A stretch of 64,000 nucleotides of DNA from Paraburkholderia phenazinium. Lineage in GTDB: Bacteria; Pseudomonadota; Gammaproteobacteria; Burkholderiales; Burkholderiaceae. Made by a program: the position numbers and the translations under genes. Of this stretch, positions 11,015-21,036 are shown in pieces (positions within the stretch are counted from its first letter, which is position 1; each line of letters starts with the position of its first letter). The stretch lies in assembly GCF_900100735.1 (NCBI RefSeq), contig NZ_FNCJ01000003.1, forward strand, positions 496,001 through 560,000. The letters are read 5' to 3'. Below the pieces are notes generated by a model. It ran no database searches, had not been told where the DNA came from, and was given only the letters and a program-made list of their open reading frames with translations.

Positions 11015-11941
11015 TCACGAGGTTGCCGCACGGCGCGCTTCGTGGGCGCCGGTACGCACCGCGCGCCAGCGCGAGAGCCGCAAGCGGCCCTGCTTCGACG
11101 TCAGTGCCAGCAGCGCATGCGCGAAGCCGGGATAGACCCGCGTGCCGACCAGCGTGTACCACCACCAGGCCGCTTCGCGCCGCAGCGGCGGCAGATGGTC
11201 GCGCAGGATCAGGTGCAGGTTGTAGGCGGCGTTGCGCACCGCCATCATGGTCTGCGCGTCGCGCCGGTCGTCGTCGAAGCGCTCGGCCGGGTAATGGTCG
11301 ACCGCCACGCGCGGGTCGTAGACGAGCTTCCAGCCCGCGTTCTTCACGCTCATGCTGAACGCCATGTCGTTGTGGACCTGGGCGCCGGCGCCGCGCAGCC
11401 GTGCGTCGAAGCGGATTCGTTGGATCGCCTCGCGCCGGTAGCTCATGTTGGCGCCTTTGAGCAGATCGACTTCGCGGGCGCCGCCCACGCCCAGGTGGTG
11501 ATTGCCGATGATCTTGCCCGACGGCCTCACCTTGCCGACCAGCGGCCGTGCGCCGTCCAGCACGCGGCCCTTCTCGTGCACCCAGTCACGGCCGCCGAGG
11601 GCGCCCAGACGCGGATCGCTCTCGAAGGCGGCAGCAATCCGCTCGACCCAGTCGGGCCGTGGCGCGGCATCGTCGTCGGTGATCGCGATCACGTCGCCGT
11701 GCGCCGCGTCGAGGCCGCGGTTGAGCGCGGCCACCTGCCCCGGCTTCTCGACCAGCGCCACGGAGAGCGGCAACGCGCCTTTGACCGCCGGATCGCGCAG
11801 GCAGACGTGCGTCGCAGCGTCGTCGGGGCGGGCGACGACGACCACTTCATCGGGGACGCGCGACTGCCGTTGCAAGGCTTCAAGGCAGCGCGTCAGGTCG
11901 GCCGGGCGGCGAAAGGTGGGAACCAGTACAGTTACTTTCAT
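11015..11941 (-). CDS. bceG: Glycosyltransferase family 2 (BceG-like)
   Basis: 308 residues. Typical GT-A start VTVLVPTFRRPADLTRCLEA, then the nucleotide-sugar/metal-binding acidic triad in VIAITDDDAAPRPDW, the acceptor region GANMSYRREAI, and an acidic residue in HNDMAFSMSVK that may be the catalytic base. Inverting enzyme working on the cytoplasmic side of the membrane. GGAG lies 9 nt before ATG 11941. It follows bceF by 59 bp and precedes bceH by 98 bp, so it is in the same operon. Confidence 0.88.
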   Translation of the reverse strand: MKVTVLVPTFRRPADLTRCLEALQRQSRVPDEVVVVARPDDAATHVCLRDPAVKGALPLSVALVEKPGQVAALNRGLDAAHGDVIAITDDDAAPRPDWVERIAAAFESDPRLGALGGRDWVHEKGRVLDGARPLVGKVRPSGKIIGNHHLGVGGAREVDLLKGANMSYRREAIQRIRFDARLRGAGAQVHNDMAFSMSVKNAGWKLVYDPRVAVDHYPAERFDDDRRDAQTMMAVRNAAYNLHLILRDHLPPLRREAAWWWYTLVGTRVYPGFAHALLALTSKQGRLRLSRWRAVRTGAHEARRAATS

Positions 11942-12000
11942 CGCGTCATGCTCCTTGTCGGGTCGTGGCTGCTTTCATGGATGCAGCAGCCGGCTCGGGA

Positions 12001-14223
12001 TTAGGCACTCAGGTATTCCTGCACGGCGGCATAGCCGCGGTCGTAGCCGCCGCGCGCACGTTGCGGGATAGCGTTGAAAATGCCGCCCTGCACGTGTACG
12101 CCGGCCGCCTTAAGGCGCTTCAGTGAGTCGGCGATTTCCGCTTCGCTATGCACACCTGAGCGAATCACGAAGAACGTCGAACCGGCATAGCCGCCGATAA
12201 TCGACGCGTCGGTCACGGCCAGCACCGGCGGCGTATCGATCAGGATCACGTCGTAGCGCTTGGCCAGACCTTCGAGGTACTGCGGCAGGCGCGGCGACAT
12301 CAGCAGCTCCGACGGATTCGGCGGACGCTGGCCACAGGAGACGAAGCTCAAGCCCTCGATGTCGGTGGGACGAATCGCTTCTTCGAGCGAGATCTGCCCG
12401 CTCAGCAGTTCGGACAGGCCGTTATCCTGCGCGCCGCCCACGTAGCGCTCGAGCGCGCCGCGCCGCATGTCGCCGTCGATCATCAGCACCCGCTTACCCG
12501 AATGCGCCAGCAGGACCGCCAGGTTGACCGTCAGGAAGCTCTTGCCGACCCCGGGCATCGGCCCGGTCAGCATGACGATGCGGTTCTTCGCATCCATCAT
12601 CGTGAACTGCATCGAGGTGCGCAGACTGCGCAGGCTTTCGATGCAGACGTCCTTCGGCCGCGCATCGGCCAGCACCGAACTCAGGCGGTTGCCGCCCCGC
12701 TCGAAGGCGTTTTCCAGCGCCGCCTGTTCGGACGAGAGCGGCACCAGCCCGAAGATCGGCAGATGAAACATGCGTTCGACACGTTCTGGATCGTCGATGC
12801 CCTTGAACATATTGCGGCGCAGGAACACAAAGCCGGTACCGGCGATCAGGCCCAGAATCACTGCCGCCGAGAGGATCAGCACCTTCTTCGGCTTGACCGG
12901 CGTACCGGGGCGCAGCGCGAGGTCGACGATATGCACGTTGCCGCCCGTGCCGACCCGTTGCACCGACAACTCCTGAATCCGGTTGAGCAGCAGCACGTAG
13001 ATGTCTTCGGCCACCTTGGCGTCGCGCTGCAACTGCACAGCCTTCACTTCGGTAGCCGGCAGATCGCGGAAGCGGTCGCTGTACTTGTCACGCTGCGCTT
13101 CGAGTTCACTCATCTGCTCGCGGGCGGCCTTGATGAGCGGATGCTCGTCGCCATAGCGCTCTTCGAGCGAGGCGATCTGCAGGCGCTGCGCCGAGATCTG
13201 CTGCTCGTACTGGACGCTACCTTCCAGATAGACCTTCGCTTCGTCGCTCGCATTGATCGAGCCCGACTGGCGCTGATAAGCGGTAAGCGCGGCTTCCGCC
13301 CGTTCGAGGTCGCTCTTCAGGCGCGGCTCCTCGGTCTTGAGGAATTCGAGCATCTTGGTCGCGTCGGTCTGCTTGGCGGCTATATGCTGTTGCAGATACG
13401 ACTCCGCCAGCGCGTTGGCGACCAGCGCCGCGTGCGCGGGGTCCTTGTCTTCCAGCGAGATTTCGATCACGCCGGTCTGCTTGCCCTGCTCCTCGACCTT
13501 GATCGCCGACTGGAACGCCGTAATGGCGTCCAGTTCGTTGGCGCGCATCACCGTGAATTGCGTGCCCGGTCGCGCTACCAGCTTGTTGACGAGAATCGTC
13601 ACGCCGCCGCCCTGCTCGGTCTGGCCCGTCGCGCCGCGCAACAGCAGCGTGCCGTCCGGCGCGCGCAGCTCATAGCTCGTGTCGGAGAGCGCGGTCAGCA
13701 CCATTTTCTGACCTTCGAGCGCCGGGCTCACCTCGACGGAATCGACGTCGGCCTCTTCGCCGCCCCATGCGTAGCTGGTGAGGCCCAGCCACGGCCGCGC
13801 CGGCACGCCGGGCGTGGCGAGGCGCGCCGCGAGGCTGCCCAGCAGCGGGATGGTCTTCGGCTCGACGCTGAAGTCGAGCTTGCACTGCTTGACCACCGGC
13901 CCCACCACGCCGCGGCTCTTGATGATCTCGATCTCGGCGTCGGTGGGCAGCGAAGTCTGGCCGCTGGAAATCACCGCGCCTGTCTGCGTTTGCGTGAGCG
14001 CTTGCGAGGTGTTGTCGGACTCCTCCACGCGCACGTAGGCATCGGCCGAGTAGATCGGCTTGGCGATGAAACAGTAGAGCCCGGCAATCGCGACGATCGT
14101 CACCGCGATGGCAATCAGCCACCAGATGTCGTCGAGAATCACCTGCAGCAGTTGACCGAGGACGACGTCCTCTTCTTCGGTCTTGGCCGTCATGGCCAGA
14201 TGCGGATTCAGTTGAGTGCTCAC
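12001..14223 (-). CDS. bceF: Tyrosine autokinase / polysaccharide co-polymerase (Wzc, BceF)
   Basis: 740 residues from a GTG at 14223 (GGGA about 7 nt upstream; a later ATG at 14193 has no ribosome site). Domains in order: N-terminal membrane helix (WWLIAIAVTIVAIAGLYCFI, about 35-55), Wzz-like periplasmic part with long coiled coils (about 280-430), second membrane helix (LILSAAVILGLIAGTGFVFL), then the bacterial tyrosine-kinase domain. Walker A is GPMPGVGKS, Walker A' VLMIDGDMRRG, Walker B VILIDTPPV. The tail GGYDRGYAAVQEYLSA holds the autophosphorylated tyrosines. It controls chain length and export with BceE and is normally dephosphorylated by BceD, two genes upstream. A textbook full-length member. 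Confidence 0.95.
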   Translation of the reverse strand: MSTQLNPHLAMTAKTEEEDVVLGQLLQVILDDIWWLIAIAVTIVAIAGLYCFIAKPIYSADAYVRVEESDNTSQALTQTQTGAVISSGQTSLPTDAEIEIIKSRGVVGPVVKQCKLDFSVEPKTIPLLGSLAARLATPGVPARPWLGLTSYAWGGEEADVDSVEVSPALEGQKMVLTALSDTSYELRAPDGTLLLRGATGQTEQGGGVTILVNKLVARPGTQFTVMRANELDAITAFQSAIKVEEQGKQTGVIEISLEDKDPAHAALVANALAESYLQQHIAAKQTDATKMLEFLKTEEPRLKSDLERAEAALTAYQRQSGSINASDEAKVYLEGSVQYEQQISAQRLQIASLEERYGDEHPLIKAAREQMSELEAQRDKYSDRFRDLPATEVKAVQLQRDAKVAEDIYVLLLNRIQELSVQRVGTGGNVHIVDLALRPGTPVKPKKVLILSAAVILGLIAGTGFVFLRRNMFKGIDDPERVERMFHLPIFGLVPLSSEQAALENAFERGGNRLSSVLADARPKDVCIESLRSLRTSMQFTMMDAKNRIVMLTGPMPGVGKSFLTVNLAVLLAHSGKRVLMIDGDMRRGALERYVGGAQDNGLSELLSGQISLEEAIRPTDIEGLSFVSCGQRPPNPSELLMSPRLPQYLEGLAKRYDVILIDTPPVLAVTDASIIGGYAGSTFFVIRSGVHSEAEIADSLKRLKAAGVHVQGGIFNAIPQRARGGYDRGYAAVQEYLSA

Positions 14224-14305
14224 AATTCGATCCCGGTTGGGTCGCCTCGGGCCCGGCGCCGCGCACTCTCCTCGTGCGGCGCTGGACCTTCGGCGGGTCA
14301 GGCGC

Positions 14306-15475
14306 CTAGCGCGTGAGTTCCTTCAGATAGAACAACGTCTGCACGCTCGGCAGCACTTGCTGGATGACACGGTTGAAGGTGGCCCCAGGCGAGGTACCCA
14401 CGTAGACCACATCCAGCGGTTGCAGCTGGAATTTCGACGACAGCATGATGGAGTCAGGCTGCGTCATATCGAGGCGGTACACCTCCGGATGCGTGGGGTT
14501 GTCCTTCATGCCGCGCATCACGTAGATCTGGCGCGGGTTCGCGTCGGTATCGAGAATCCCGGTGGCCTGGGTGAGCGCGTCGGCAATCGTCAGGCGGCCG
14601 CGCATCATCTGCACCGTGATCGGCGTCTTTACCTCGCCCATCACGAATACGCGGCTATCCACCCGGTCCGGCACGTTGACGATGTCGCCGGCCTGCAGCA
14701 TGACGTTCTGCGAGGTGTCGCCGCGGTCGAGCAGCTTGTCGGCGTCGAGCACGTAGAGCTGGTTATTGCGGGTCAGACGCACGCGCTGGATATCGGCGAT
14801 TTCCGTGCTGCCGCCCGAGCGCGTAATCGCATCGAGCAGCGTGAGCGGCACGTCGCTGATGGCGAGCGGTCCCGGCGACTTCACTTCGCCCGTCACCTGC
14901 ACTTTCTGGCTGCGGAACGACAGCACGCGCACGTCGACCTGCGGATTGCGGATGTACGGCACGAGCCGCGTAGCCAGCTCGCTGCGGATATCGCCCACGG
15001 TCCGGCCCGCCACCTGCAGGCGGCCGACGAACGGAAAGAAGATCGAGCCATCGTGCGCGACCGTCTGGCCATACGGGTCGGCCTGGCCCGGCAAGGCCGT
15101 GGTGTACGGCTGCTGTACCGCACCGGCAAGGGTCTGGGTGGTGTTGTCGCCGGTCGACAGCGTACTGCCGTTAGGCGTCGTCAGTTCTGGGTGATCCCAT
15201 ACCGTGATGCCGAGAATGTCCTGCGGCTCCACGCGGTAGATGTACTGCGACGGGTCGGAATACTTGCCGGGCGGCAGCGTCTGCTGCTGCGTCGCGGCCT
15301 GCTGCATCTGCTGGGCGACCAGCGTGGGGTCGATCAAATGCACCGGATAGGTTTCCGTCGGGCTCGCGTGGGAGTCTTCCTTCAATCGCGAGGAGTCCAG
15401 ATAATTGCCAGGTGCGATGCAGGCTGACAGAAAAGGCGTCAGCAAAAGCGCAACAATGAGATTTCGTTTCAGCAT
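14306..15475 (-). CDS. bceE: Outer-membrane polysaccharide export lipoprotein (Wza/OPX, BceE)
   Basis: 389 residues from ATG 15475, which overlaps the end of bceD by 7 bp. The frame is open further upstream, but that part is antisense-like noise within bceD. Signal peptide MLKRNLIVALLLTPFLSAC with lipobox LSAC, so a lipoprotein with Cys 19 acylated. Then the polysaccharide export domain (VEPQDILGITVWDHPELTTP and FFPFVGRLQVAGRTV) and two SLBB-like modules (RVLSFRSQKVQVTGEVKSPG and SRVFVMGEVKTPITV). It forms the outer-membrane channel for the polymer and partners with BceF. Confidence 0.94.
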   Translation of the reverse strand: MLKRNLIVALLLTPFLSACIAPGNYLDSSRLKEDSHASPTETYPVHLIDPTLVAQQMQQAATQQQTLPPGKYSDPSQYIYRVEPQDILGITVWDHPELTTPNGSTLSTGDNTTQTLAGAVQQPYTTALPGQADPYGQTVAHDGSIFFPFVGRLQVAGRTVGDIRSELATRLVPYIRNPQVDVRVLSFRSQKVQVTGEVKSPGPLAISDVPLTLLDAITRSGGSTEIADIQRVRLTRNNQLYVLDADKLLDRGDTSQNVMLQAGDIVNVPDRVDSRVFVMGEVKTPITVQMMRGRLTIADALTQATGILDTDANPRQIYVMRGMKDNPTHPEVYRLDMTQPDSIMLSSKFQLQPLDVVYVGTSPGATFNRVIQQVLPSVQTLFYLKELTR

Positions 15476-15930
15476 ATTTTCTTCAGCCATTCCATGACCA
15501 GGTGTTCGATGAACATGAGGCTCTCGCGATACTCGCTTTCCGCCCTGCCATGCGGGTCCACCACATCGGAGTCCGCCCACTTGCCGAGCGGATAGACCTT
15601 GCCGCGCGAGGTCGGCTCCAGCGCCTCGACGTCCTTCACCTGGCGGTGTTCGGTGACGAGGATCAGATCCGCGTCGCGCACGATCTGCGGCTTCAGGCGC
15701 CGCGACTGGTGCATGCCCGGCGTGATGCCGCGCTCGGCGAGCAGGTGGCGCATCATCGGATCCATTCCCCAGCCGTCGACAGCGCGGATGCCCGCCGAAT
15801 GAAAGCGGATCGCACGCCGTGCCGATCCTTCCGCGGCAAGGGCGCTGTGCTGGCGTGCCTTGAACAGCATCTCGGCAGCCGGCGAGCGGCAGACGTTGGC
15901 GTGACACACAATCAGAACGTTGGCGAACAT
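15469..15930 (-). CDS. bceD: Low-molecular-weight protein tyrosine phosphatase (Wzb, BceD)
   Basis: 153 residues from ATG 15930 (AAGGAG 7 nt upstream). The open frame extends upstream to 16158, but the family signature begins here. Catalytic P-loop CHANVCRS (C-x5-R, nucleophile Cys near residue 9) and the general-acid aspartate in VVDPHGRAESEYRE. It removes phosphate from the tyrosine tail of BceF, cycling the kinase during polymer assembly. It overlaps bceE and follows bceC by 22 bp. Confidence 0.94.
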   Translation of the reverse strand: MFANVLIVCHANVCRSPAAEMLFKARQHSALAAEGSARRAIRFHSAGIRAVDGWGMDPMMRHLLAERGITPGMHQSRRLKPQIVRDADLILVTEHRQVKDVEALEPTSRGKVYPLGKWADSDVVDPHGRAESEYRESLMFIEHLVMEWLKKIC

Positions 15931-15952
15931 AGGCGGACTCCTTGGCTGGAGG

Positions 15953-17443
15953 TCACTGCGTGGCGGCGGCGCCGGCCGGACGGGCTGCGTGATTCGCGTA
16001 ATTCGCATGACTTGCCTCGCTTGCGTGCAGCGCCTGACCCAGGCCCTGTACGCCGGCCTCGGCTGCGGCCCCGGCGCGCGGCGCACGCTGGCGGCCGATG
16101 GCGTGATACTCGATGCCGAGCTCCTGCATGGCTTCCGGTTCGTACAGGTTGCGGCCATCGAAGATCCGCGGCGCTTTCAGGTGCTGCTTGAGGCTGTCGA
16201 AATCGGGACTCTTGAAGACTTTCCATTCCGTGAGAATCACAAGCGCATCGGCGCCGCGCGCCACGTCCATCTCTTCGCTCTCGAACGTGAGGCGGGCGTG
16301 CTGTTGCGGCACGTGCTGCAGGTCGAGCGCAAACACCCGTTTTGCCTCGTCGACTGCAACCGGATCGTAGGCCTTTACGCGTGCGCCGCGCTTGAGCAGC
16401 TCGGCGATCAGCGGCCGGCTCGGCGCTTCGCGCATATCGTCGGTGTTGGGCTTGAACGCCAGGCCCCATACGCCAAACGTGCGGCCCGACAGATCGTCGC
16501 CGAGCCGCGCGACGATCTTGTGCGCGAGAATCTTCTTCTGCGTCTCATTGACAGCCTCCACGGCTTCGAGAATGCGCAGGCCCTGACGGTGTTCGACGGC
16601 CGTGCTGATGAGCGCCTGCACGTCTTTCGGGAAGCACGAACCACCGTAGCCGCAGCCTGCATAGAGGAAGTCGTAGCCGATACGCGGGTCCGAGCCGATG
16701 CCACGCCGCACCGCTTCGATGTCCGCGCCGACGCGGTCGGCCAGATTCGCGAGTTCGTTCATGAACGAGATGCGCGTGGCGAGCATCGCGTTGGCGGCAT
16801 ACTTGGTGAACTCGGCCGAGCGCACGTCCATGTAGAGCGTGCGTTCGCGGTTGCGGTTGAACGGCGCATAAACGCGCTTCATCAGCTCGCGCGCTTTCTC
16901 GCCGGGCACATCCTCGTCGCAGCCAAGCACGATGCGATCGGGCCGCGTAAAGTCTTCGACCGCCGCACCCTCCTTGAGGAACTCCGGGTTCGATACCACC
17001 GAGAACATGTGCTGCACGCCGCGCGCCGCCAGTTCTTCGGCGATCACGTTACGCACCCGCACAGCGGTGCCCACTGGCACGGTCGACTTGTCGACGATCA
17101 CCTTGAAGCCGGTCATATGGCGGCCGATGTTGCGCGCCGCCGCCAGCACGTATTGCAGATCGGCCGAGCCGTCTTCGTCGGAGGGCGTACCCACCGCGAT
17201 GAACTGGATATCGCCGTGCGCCACGGCCGCGGCCACGTCGGTGGAAAACGTCAGGCGCCCGGCGCGGCGGTTGCGCGCGATGATCTCCTGCAGGCCCGGC
17301 TCGTGGATCGGTACGCCGCCATTGTTCAGCACGTCGATCTTGCGCTGATCGAGGTCGAGACAGAACACGTCGTTGCCGATGTCGGCAAGACACGCGCCCG
17401 TCACGAGGCCCACATAGCCGCTACCAATGATCGTCACGTTCAT
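15953..17443 (-). CDS. bceC: UDP-glucose 6-dehydrogenase (BceC)
   Basis: 496 residues. Oxidises UDP-glucose to UDP-glucuronate, a cepacian precursor, using NAD. NAD-binding start [29 protein letters not shown], the central-domain lysine region [10 protein letters not shown], and the catalytic cysteine in [11 protein letters not shown] (about residue 264). C-terminal UDP-binding part [15 protein letters not shown]. The family is usually 430-470 residues. The extra about 45 here are an Ala/His-rich tail ([18 protein letters not shown]), probably disordered. GAGG lies 8 nt before ATG 17443. Confidence 0.95.
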   Translation of the reverse strand: MNVTIIGSGYVGLVTGACLADIGNDVFCLDLDQRKIDVLNNGGVPIHEPGLQEIIARNRRAGRLTFSTDVAAAVAHGDIQFIAVGTPSDEDGSADLQYVLAAARNIGRHMTGFKVIVDKSTVPVGTAVRVRNVIAEELAARGVQHMFSVVSNPEFLKEGAAVEDFTRPDRIVLGCDEDVPGEKARELMKRVYAPFNRNRERTLYMDVRSAEFTKYAANAMLATRISFMNELANLADRVGADIEAVRRGIGSDPRIGYDFLYAGCGYGGSCFPKDVQALISTAVEHRQGLRILEAVEAVNETQKKILAHKIVARLGDDLSGRTFGVWGLAFKPNTDDMREAPSRPLIAELLKRGARVKAYDPVAVDEAKRVFALDLQHVPQQHARLTFESEEMDVARGADALVILTEWKVFKSPDFDSLKQHLKAPRIFDGRNLYEPEAMQELGIEYHAIGRQRAPRAGAAAEAGVQGLGQALHASEASHANYANHAARPAGAAATQ

Positions 17444-17469
17444 GAATTACACCTCGGAGGTTGAATGTT

Positions 17470-18867
17470 TCAGTAAGCGTTGCTGCCGACAAAGCCCTTC
17501 CACAGCGTCAGCACGACGATCTTGATGTCGAGCCAGAAGGTCCAGTTCTGCATGTAGTACAGGTCGAGCTTGACGCGGCCCATCATCTTTTCGATGCGGT
17601 CGGTTTCGCCGCGAAAGCCGTTGATCTGCGCCCAGCCGGTAATGCCTGGCTTGATGCGGTAGCGGTGCATGTAGCCCTTCACCAGATCCTTGTAGATATC
17701 GTCGTGTTCGAGCGCATGCGGGCGCGGCCCCACCACCGACATCTCGCCGCGCAGCACGTTGATGAACTGCGGCAGTTCGTCGAGACTGGTGCGGCGCAGG
17801 AAGGCGCCCACCGCGGTGATGCGCGGATCGCGCCGGGTGGCCTGGGTCACCTTGCCGGCCGTCTCGGCGTGCACCTTCATCGAGCGGAACTTGTAGATCT
17901 CGAACTGGTTGCCGTCGATGCCCTTGCGCTTCTGGCGGAAGAACACCGGCCCCGGCGACGATAGCTTCACCGCCACCGCGATCACCAGCATCACTGGCGC
18001 CAGTGCGGTCAATGCGCCGAACGCGAACAGCCGGTCGAACACGCGCTTGGGCAACACCCGCAGATCGGTAATCGGCGAGGCCGCGAGATTGATCGCCGGC
18101 ACGCCGAGCAGATCGACCATCGGCTGGTTGAACAGCGTCAGGCTGCGCACGTCCGGAATGAAGCGGATGTTCACGAAGTCGTTGCGCAACTCCATCACGA
18201 AGCGGTGAATCGTTTTCTCCTTCGAGATCGGCAGCGCCAGCCATAACTCCTTGATGGCGCGGCTGCGCACCAGATTGATCATCGCCGCGAACTCGCGCTC
18301 GACCGGCACGCCTTCGACGGCCTGGGACGCATCCGGATCCTGGTACGGATCGATCGGCGCGTCCTCGTCGTACACCGCCACCGGACTGAAACCGGCTTCC
18401 GGGTGGCTCCTCATCTGTTCGATCAGGAACTTGCCGTACGGTGCGCCGCCCACGATCGCCACCGCCTTGTGATTGAAGCCCTCGCGCCGCAAGCCCTTCA
18501 GAATCGTGTAGACCAGTGCCTTGGTGACGATCAGCAGCACGATCGTGGCGGCGGCCCAATACAGCAGCCACAGCCGCGACAGCAGATCCGAGCGGTGCAG
18601 GCTGAAGCTGATCAGCACACCGGTGGTTTCCACCATCACCCAGCCGCCACAGACGCGAAACAGCAGATCCATCAGCGGCTTGCCGCGCCACGACTGGTAG
18701 ATGCCCAGCGCGGGAAAGAACACCACCACCAGCAGGCAGTCGAACGCCAGCGAAATGCTTTGCATGTCGTCCAGCCACAGCCACTTGCCGTTATGCAGGG
18801 CGGCTGCGAGCACGGCGCCGAAAGCGACCATGGCGATGTCGATGATTCTCGATAGAACGCTCAGCAT
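17470..18867 (-). CDS. bceB: Undecaprenyl-phosphate glucose phosphotransferase, priming enzyme (BceB/WcaJ-like)
   Basis: 465 residues from ATG 18867 (AGGG 8 nt upstream). A GTG at 18876 is in frame but has no ribosome site. Four or five N-terminal membrane helices, a Rossmann-like middle domain ([17 protein letters not shown]), a further helix ([18 protein letters not shown]), then the catalytic bacterial sugar-transferase domain: [38 protein letters not shown] with the Asp-Glu pair, VVGPRPHA and [18 protein letters not shown]. It moves glucose-1-phosphate onto undecaprenyl phosphate and starts the repeat unit. First gene of the minus-strand operon. Confidence 0.94.
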   Translation of the reverse strand: MLSVLSRIIDIAMVAFGAVLAAALHNGKWLWLDDMQSISLAFDCLLVVVFFPALGIYQSWRGKPLMDLLFRVCGGWVMVETTGVLISFSLHRSDLLSRLWLLYWAAATIVLLIVTKALVYTILKGLRREGFNHKAVAIVGGAPYGKFLIEQMRSHPEAGFSPVAVYDEDAPIDPYQDPDASQAVEGVPVEREFAAMINLVRSRAIKELWLALPISKEKTIHRFVMELRNDFVNIRFIPDVRSLTLFNQPMVDLLGVPAINLAASPITDLRVLPKRVFDRLFAFGALTALAPVMLVIAVAVKLSSPGPVFFRQKRKGIDGNQFEIYKFRSMKVHAETAGKVTQATRRDPRITAVGAFLRRTSLDELPQFINVLRGEMSVVGPRPHALEHDDIYKDLVKGYMHRYRIKPGITGWAQINGFRGETDRIEKMMGRVKLDLYYMQNWTFWLDIKIVVLTLWKGFVGSNAY

Positions 18868-19427
18868 GCGCGGCACCCTAGTTCGTCAGTCAAGTTCTAT
18901 CCGTGAAGTAAGCGGGCATCTGCACCGCGGATAACGCATTCGCAATCCGCTTTCCTCTCAATTCGAAAAGCATGCGTCTTAATGGGTGAATACCCGTACA
19001 GGACTAGATAAGGCGGCATTAAAATTCGCACTGCAAGATCGCAAAATATCTCAAAATGTATCGGTCAAAAGTGCGCTATTTTTAATAGATTTTTTCGGAA
19101 ATTTTTCCCTTTCCGAGCGAATTCCGATGTTCACCGCCAGCCCTGGATCTCGTCTCACGCGCGCTTCCAGAGCGAAGCTTGCACATGGCGAAATGTATGC
19201 GTGCCGCCCTTTTTTCCGTATGCCGCCCGGAAAAATCATTCCGGATAATTTTTTAAGCATTATTTTTCTATTTTTTCTCTGCGCTGCAATAAAACATAAA
19301 TTATTCGAACGTTTTTTACCCCGCTCTTCGAATAATTTTTTGGAACTTCTATTTAACGCGCTTTTATTGGCTATTTACGCCGTGATACAACTCGATGCAC
19401 TCACCCAGCCCCGAGGAGTACATCACC
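18868..19427. promoter_or_regulatory. Divergent AT-rich regulatory region between bceB and bceA
   Basis: 560 bp without a convincing gene. An open frame at 18986-19561 has unlike codon use and overlaps bceA out of frame. Much of 19000-19360 is AT-rich compared with its neighbours. Besides the 12-bp inverted repeat described separately, there is a hairpin CCGGAA 19227-19232 against TTCCGG 19239-19244, followed shortly by six T, and CGGAAA...TTTCCG near 19095-19112. The bceA side is therefore a long leader with several possible hairpins, compatible with attenuation or with regulator sites. Promoters for both directions must lie here, but I cannot place -10/-35 boxes firmly. Confidence 0.6.
19298..19338. 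repeat. Perfect 12-bp inverted repeat upstream of bceA
   Basis: AAATTATTCGAA at 19298-19309 and TTCGAATAATTT at 19327-19338 are perfect inverted copies with a 17-bp spacer. Each arm ends in the palindrome TTCGAA. The right arm runs into six T. On a plus-strand transcript it could act as an attenuator hairpin; on DNA it could be a dimer-of-dimers operator. It ends 89 bp before the bceA ATG. Confidence 0.7.
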
Positions 19428-20948
19428 ATGACAGCAACGGTCACGGCTTCCGTCGCCGGCACCCGGCCCGGCGCCGCCGCATCCCTGAAGGTCAAGCTGA
19501 AGGTTCATCCCGTCATCCTGGCGGGCGGCTCCGGCACCCGTCTGTGGCCGATGTCGCGTGAGCAATATCCGAAGCAACTGATCGGCCTGCTGGGCGCCGA
19601 CTCGTTGCTGCAGTCCACCACCCGGCGCCTCGACGCGCTCGAGAGCGGGCACGCGCTCGCCGATCAATTGATCGTGGTTGCCAACGAAGAACACCGTTTC
19701 ACCACCGCCGAACAACTGCGCACCAGCGGCAAGGCAAGCCGGCTGATTCTCGAGCCGGCCGGCCGCGACACCGCGCCGGCCTTGACGGTGGCAGCGCTCT
19801 CGATTGCCGCGCAGGACGAGGACGGCATCATGGTGGTGATGCCCGCCGACCATGCGGTGACCGACATCGAAGCGTTCCACGCCGCAGTCGCTGCCGGCGT
19901 CCAGCACGCCTACGAAGGCCACATCGCGACGATGGGCATCGTGCCGACCCACGCCGAAACCGGCTACGGCTACATCCGCCTGGGCGCCCCGCTTGACCGC
20001 GACGGCGCGCTCGATGCGCATCGGCTTGACCGCTTCGTCGAAAAGCCCCATCTCGAGCTGGCGCAACGCTATGTCGAATCTAAGGAGTACTGGTGGAATA
20101 GCGGCATTTTCATCATGCGCGCCTCGACTTGGCTCACGGCAATCAGGCATTTTCAGCCGGGCATTTTCGATGCCTGCGCGGCGGCGTATGCGGGCGGCAA
20201 GGCGGACGGCGATTTCTTCCGGCTGCAGCGCGAGGCCTTCAGCGCGTCGCCCTCGAACTCGATCGACTATGCGGTGATGGAGCAACTCGGCGGCGCACCG
20301 TCGGTGGCCACCGGGGTGGTCGTGCCGTTGCGCGCCGGCTGGTCGGACGTGGGCTCATGGGATGCGATCTGGCAGATCCTGCCGAAGGATGCGGACGACA
20401 ACGTGGCGCGCGGCAACGTCATGTTCGAAGGCTCCGCCTCCACCTTCGCGCACTCCGAAGGCCGCCTGATTGCCTGCGTCGGCACCCAGGATCTGGTGAT
20501 TGTCGAAACCGCCGATGCCGTGCTGGTGGCGGATAAATCGCGAGTCCAGGACGTGAAGAAGATCGTCGGGCGGATTCGCGCCCAGGGCGGCGCGCAGGCG
20601 GCGAACCATCGCAAGGTGCACCGCCCGTGGGGCCACTACGATTCCGTGGACAGCGGCGAGCGCTTCCAGGTGAAACGCATTGTCGTCAATCCGGGGGCGC
20701 GGCTCTCGTTGCAGATGCATCATCATCGCGCGGAACACTGGATCGTCGTGCGCGGCACGGCGCTCGTCACGCGCGGTGAAGAGCGCTTTATCGTCTCCGA
20801 AAACGAGTCGGCTTATATTCCGCTTGGGACAACTCACCGTCTCGAGAATCCCGGCAAGATGCCGCTGGAGATGATCGAGGTGCAGTCCGGCTCCTATCTC
20901 GGCGAAGACGACATCGTGCGCTTCGACGATACTTACGGACGGCAATGA
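19428..20948 (+). CDS. bceA: Bifunctional mannose-1-phosphate guanylyltransferase / mannose-6-phosphate isomerase (BceA)
   Basis: 506 residues from ATG 19428 (GAGGAG 9 nt upstream; the earlier ATG at 19395 has none). N-terminal nucleotidyltransferase with PVILAGGSGTRLWPMSREQ, the signature of GDP-mannose pyrophosphorylases, then VVMPADHAV and RFVEKPHLE. C-terminal type II phosphomannose isomerase cupin: HRPWGHYDSVDSGERFQVKR, LSLQMHHHRAEHWIVVRG with the metal histidines, and YIPLGTTHRLENPG. It makes GDP-mannose for mannosyl residues and for gmd in the same window. It is transcribed away from bceB-K here. Confidence 0.95.
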   Translation: MTATVTASVAGTRPGAAASLKVKLKVHPVILAGGSGTRLWPMSREQYPKQLIGLLGADSLLQSTTRRLDALESGHALADQLIVVANEEHRFTTAEQLRTSGKASRLILEPAGRDTAPALTVAALSIAAQDEDGIMVVMPADHAVTDIEAFHAAVAAGVQHAYEGHIATMGIVPTHAETGYGYIRLGAPLDRDGALDAHRLDRFVEKPHLELAQRYVESKEYWWNSGIFIMRASTWLTAIRHFQPGIFDACAAAYAGGKADGDFFRLQREAFSASPSNSIDYAVMEQLGGAPSVATGVVVPLRAGWSDVGSWDAIWQILPKDADDNVARGNVMFEGSASTFAHSEGRLIACVGTQDLVIVETADAVLVADKSRVQDVKKIVGRIRAQGGAQAANHRKVHRPWGHYDSVDSGERFQVKRIVVNPGARLSLQMHHHRAEHWIVVRGTALVTRGEERFIVSENESAYIPLGTTHRLENPGKMPLEMIEVQSGSYLGEDDIVRFDDTYGRQ

Positions 20949-21036
20949 TCCCAACGGTGATGCAGACATCGACACTGCGGTTGGCACTGCGGACCCTGCG
21001 GCAGGTGCTCCTGCCGGCCGCGGGCGGCCCACTGGC

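Noticed and set aside
12502..14316. 604-codon plus-strand ORF opposite bceF
   Set aside because: High-GC DNA leaves long open antisense frames. The minus-strand frame has the whole Wzc signature set, while this one is Arg/His/Gln-rich and has no recognisable domain.
18986..19561. 191-codon ORF in the bceB/bceA region
   Set aside because: Phe/Leu-rich from AT-rich DNA, no ribosome site, runs into bceA out of frame.
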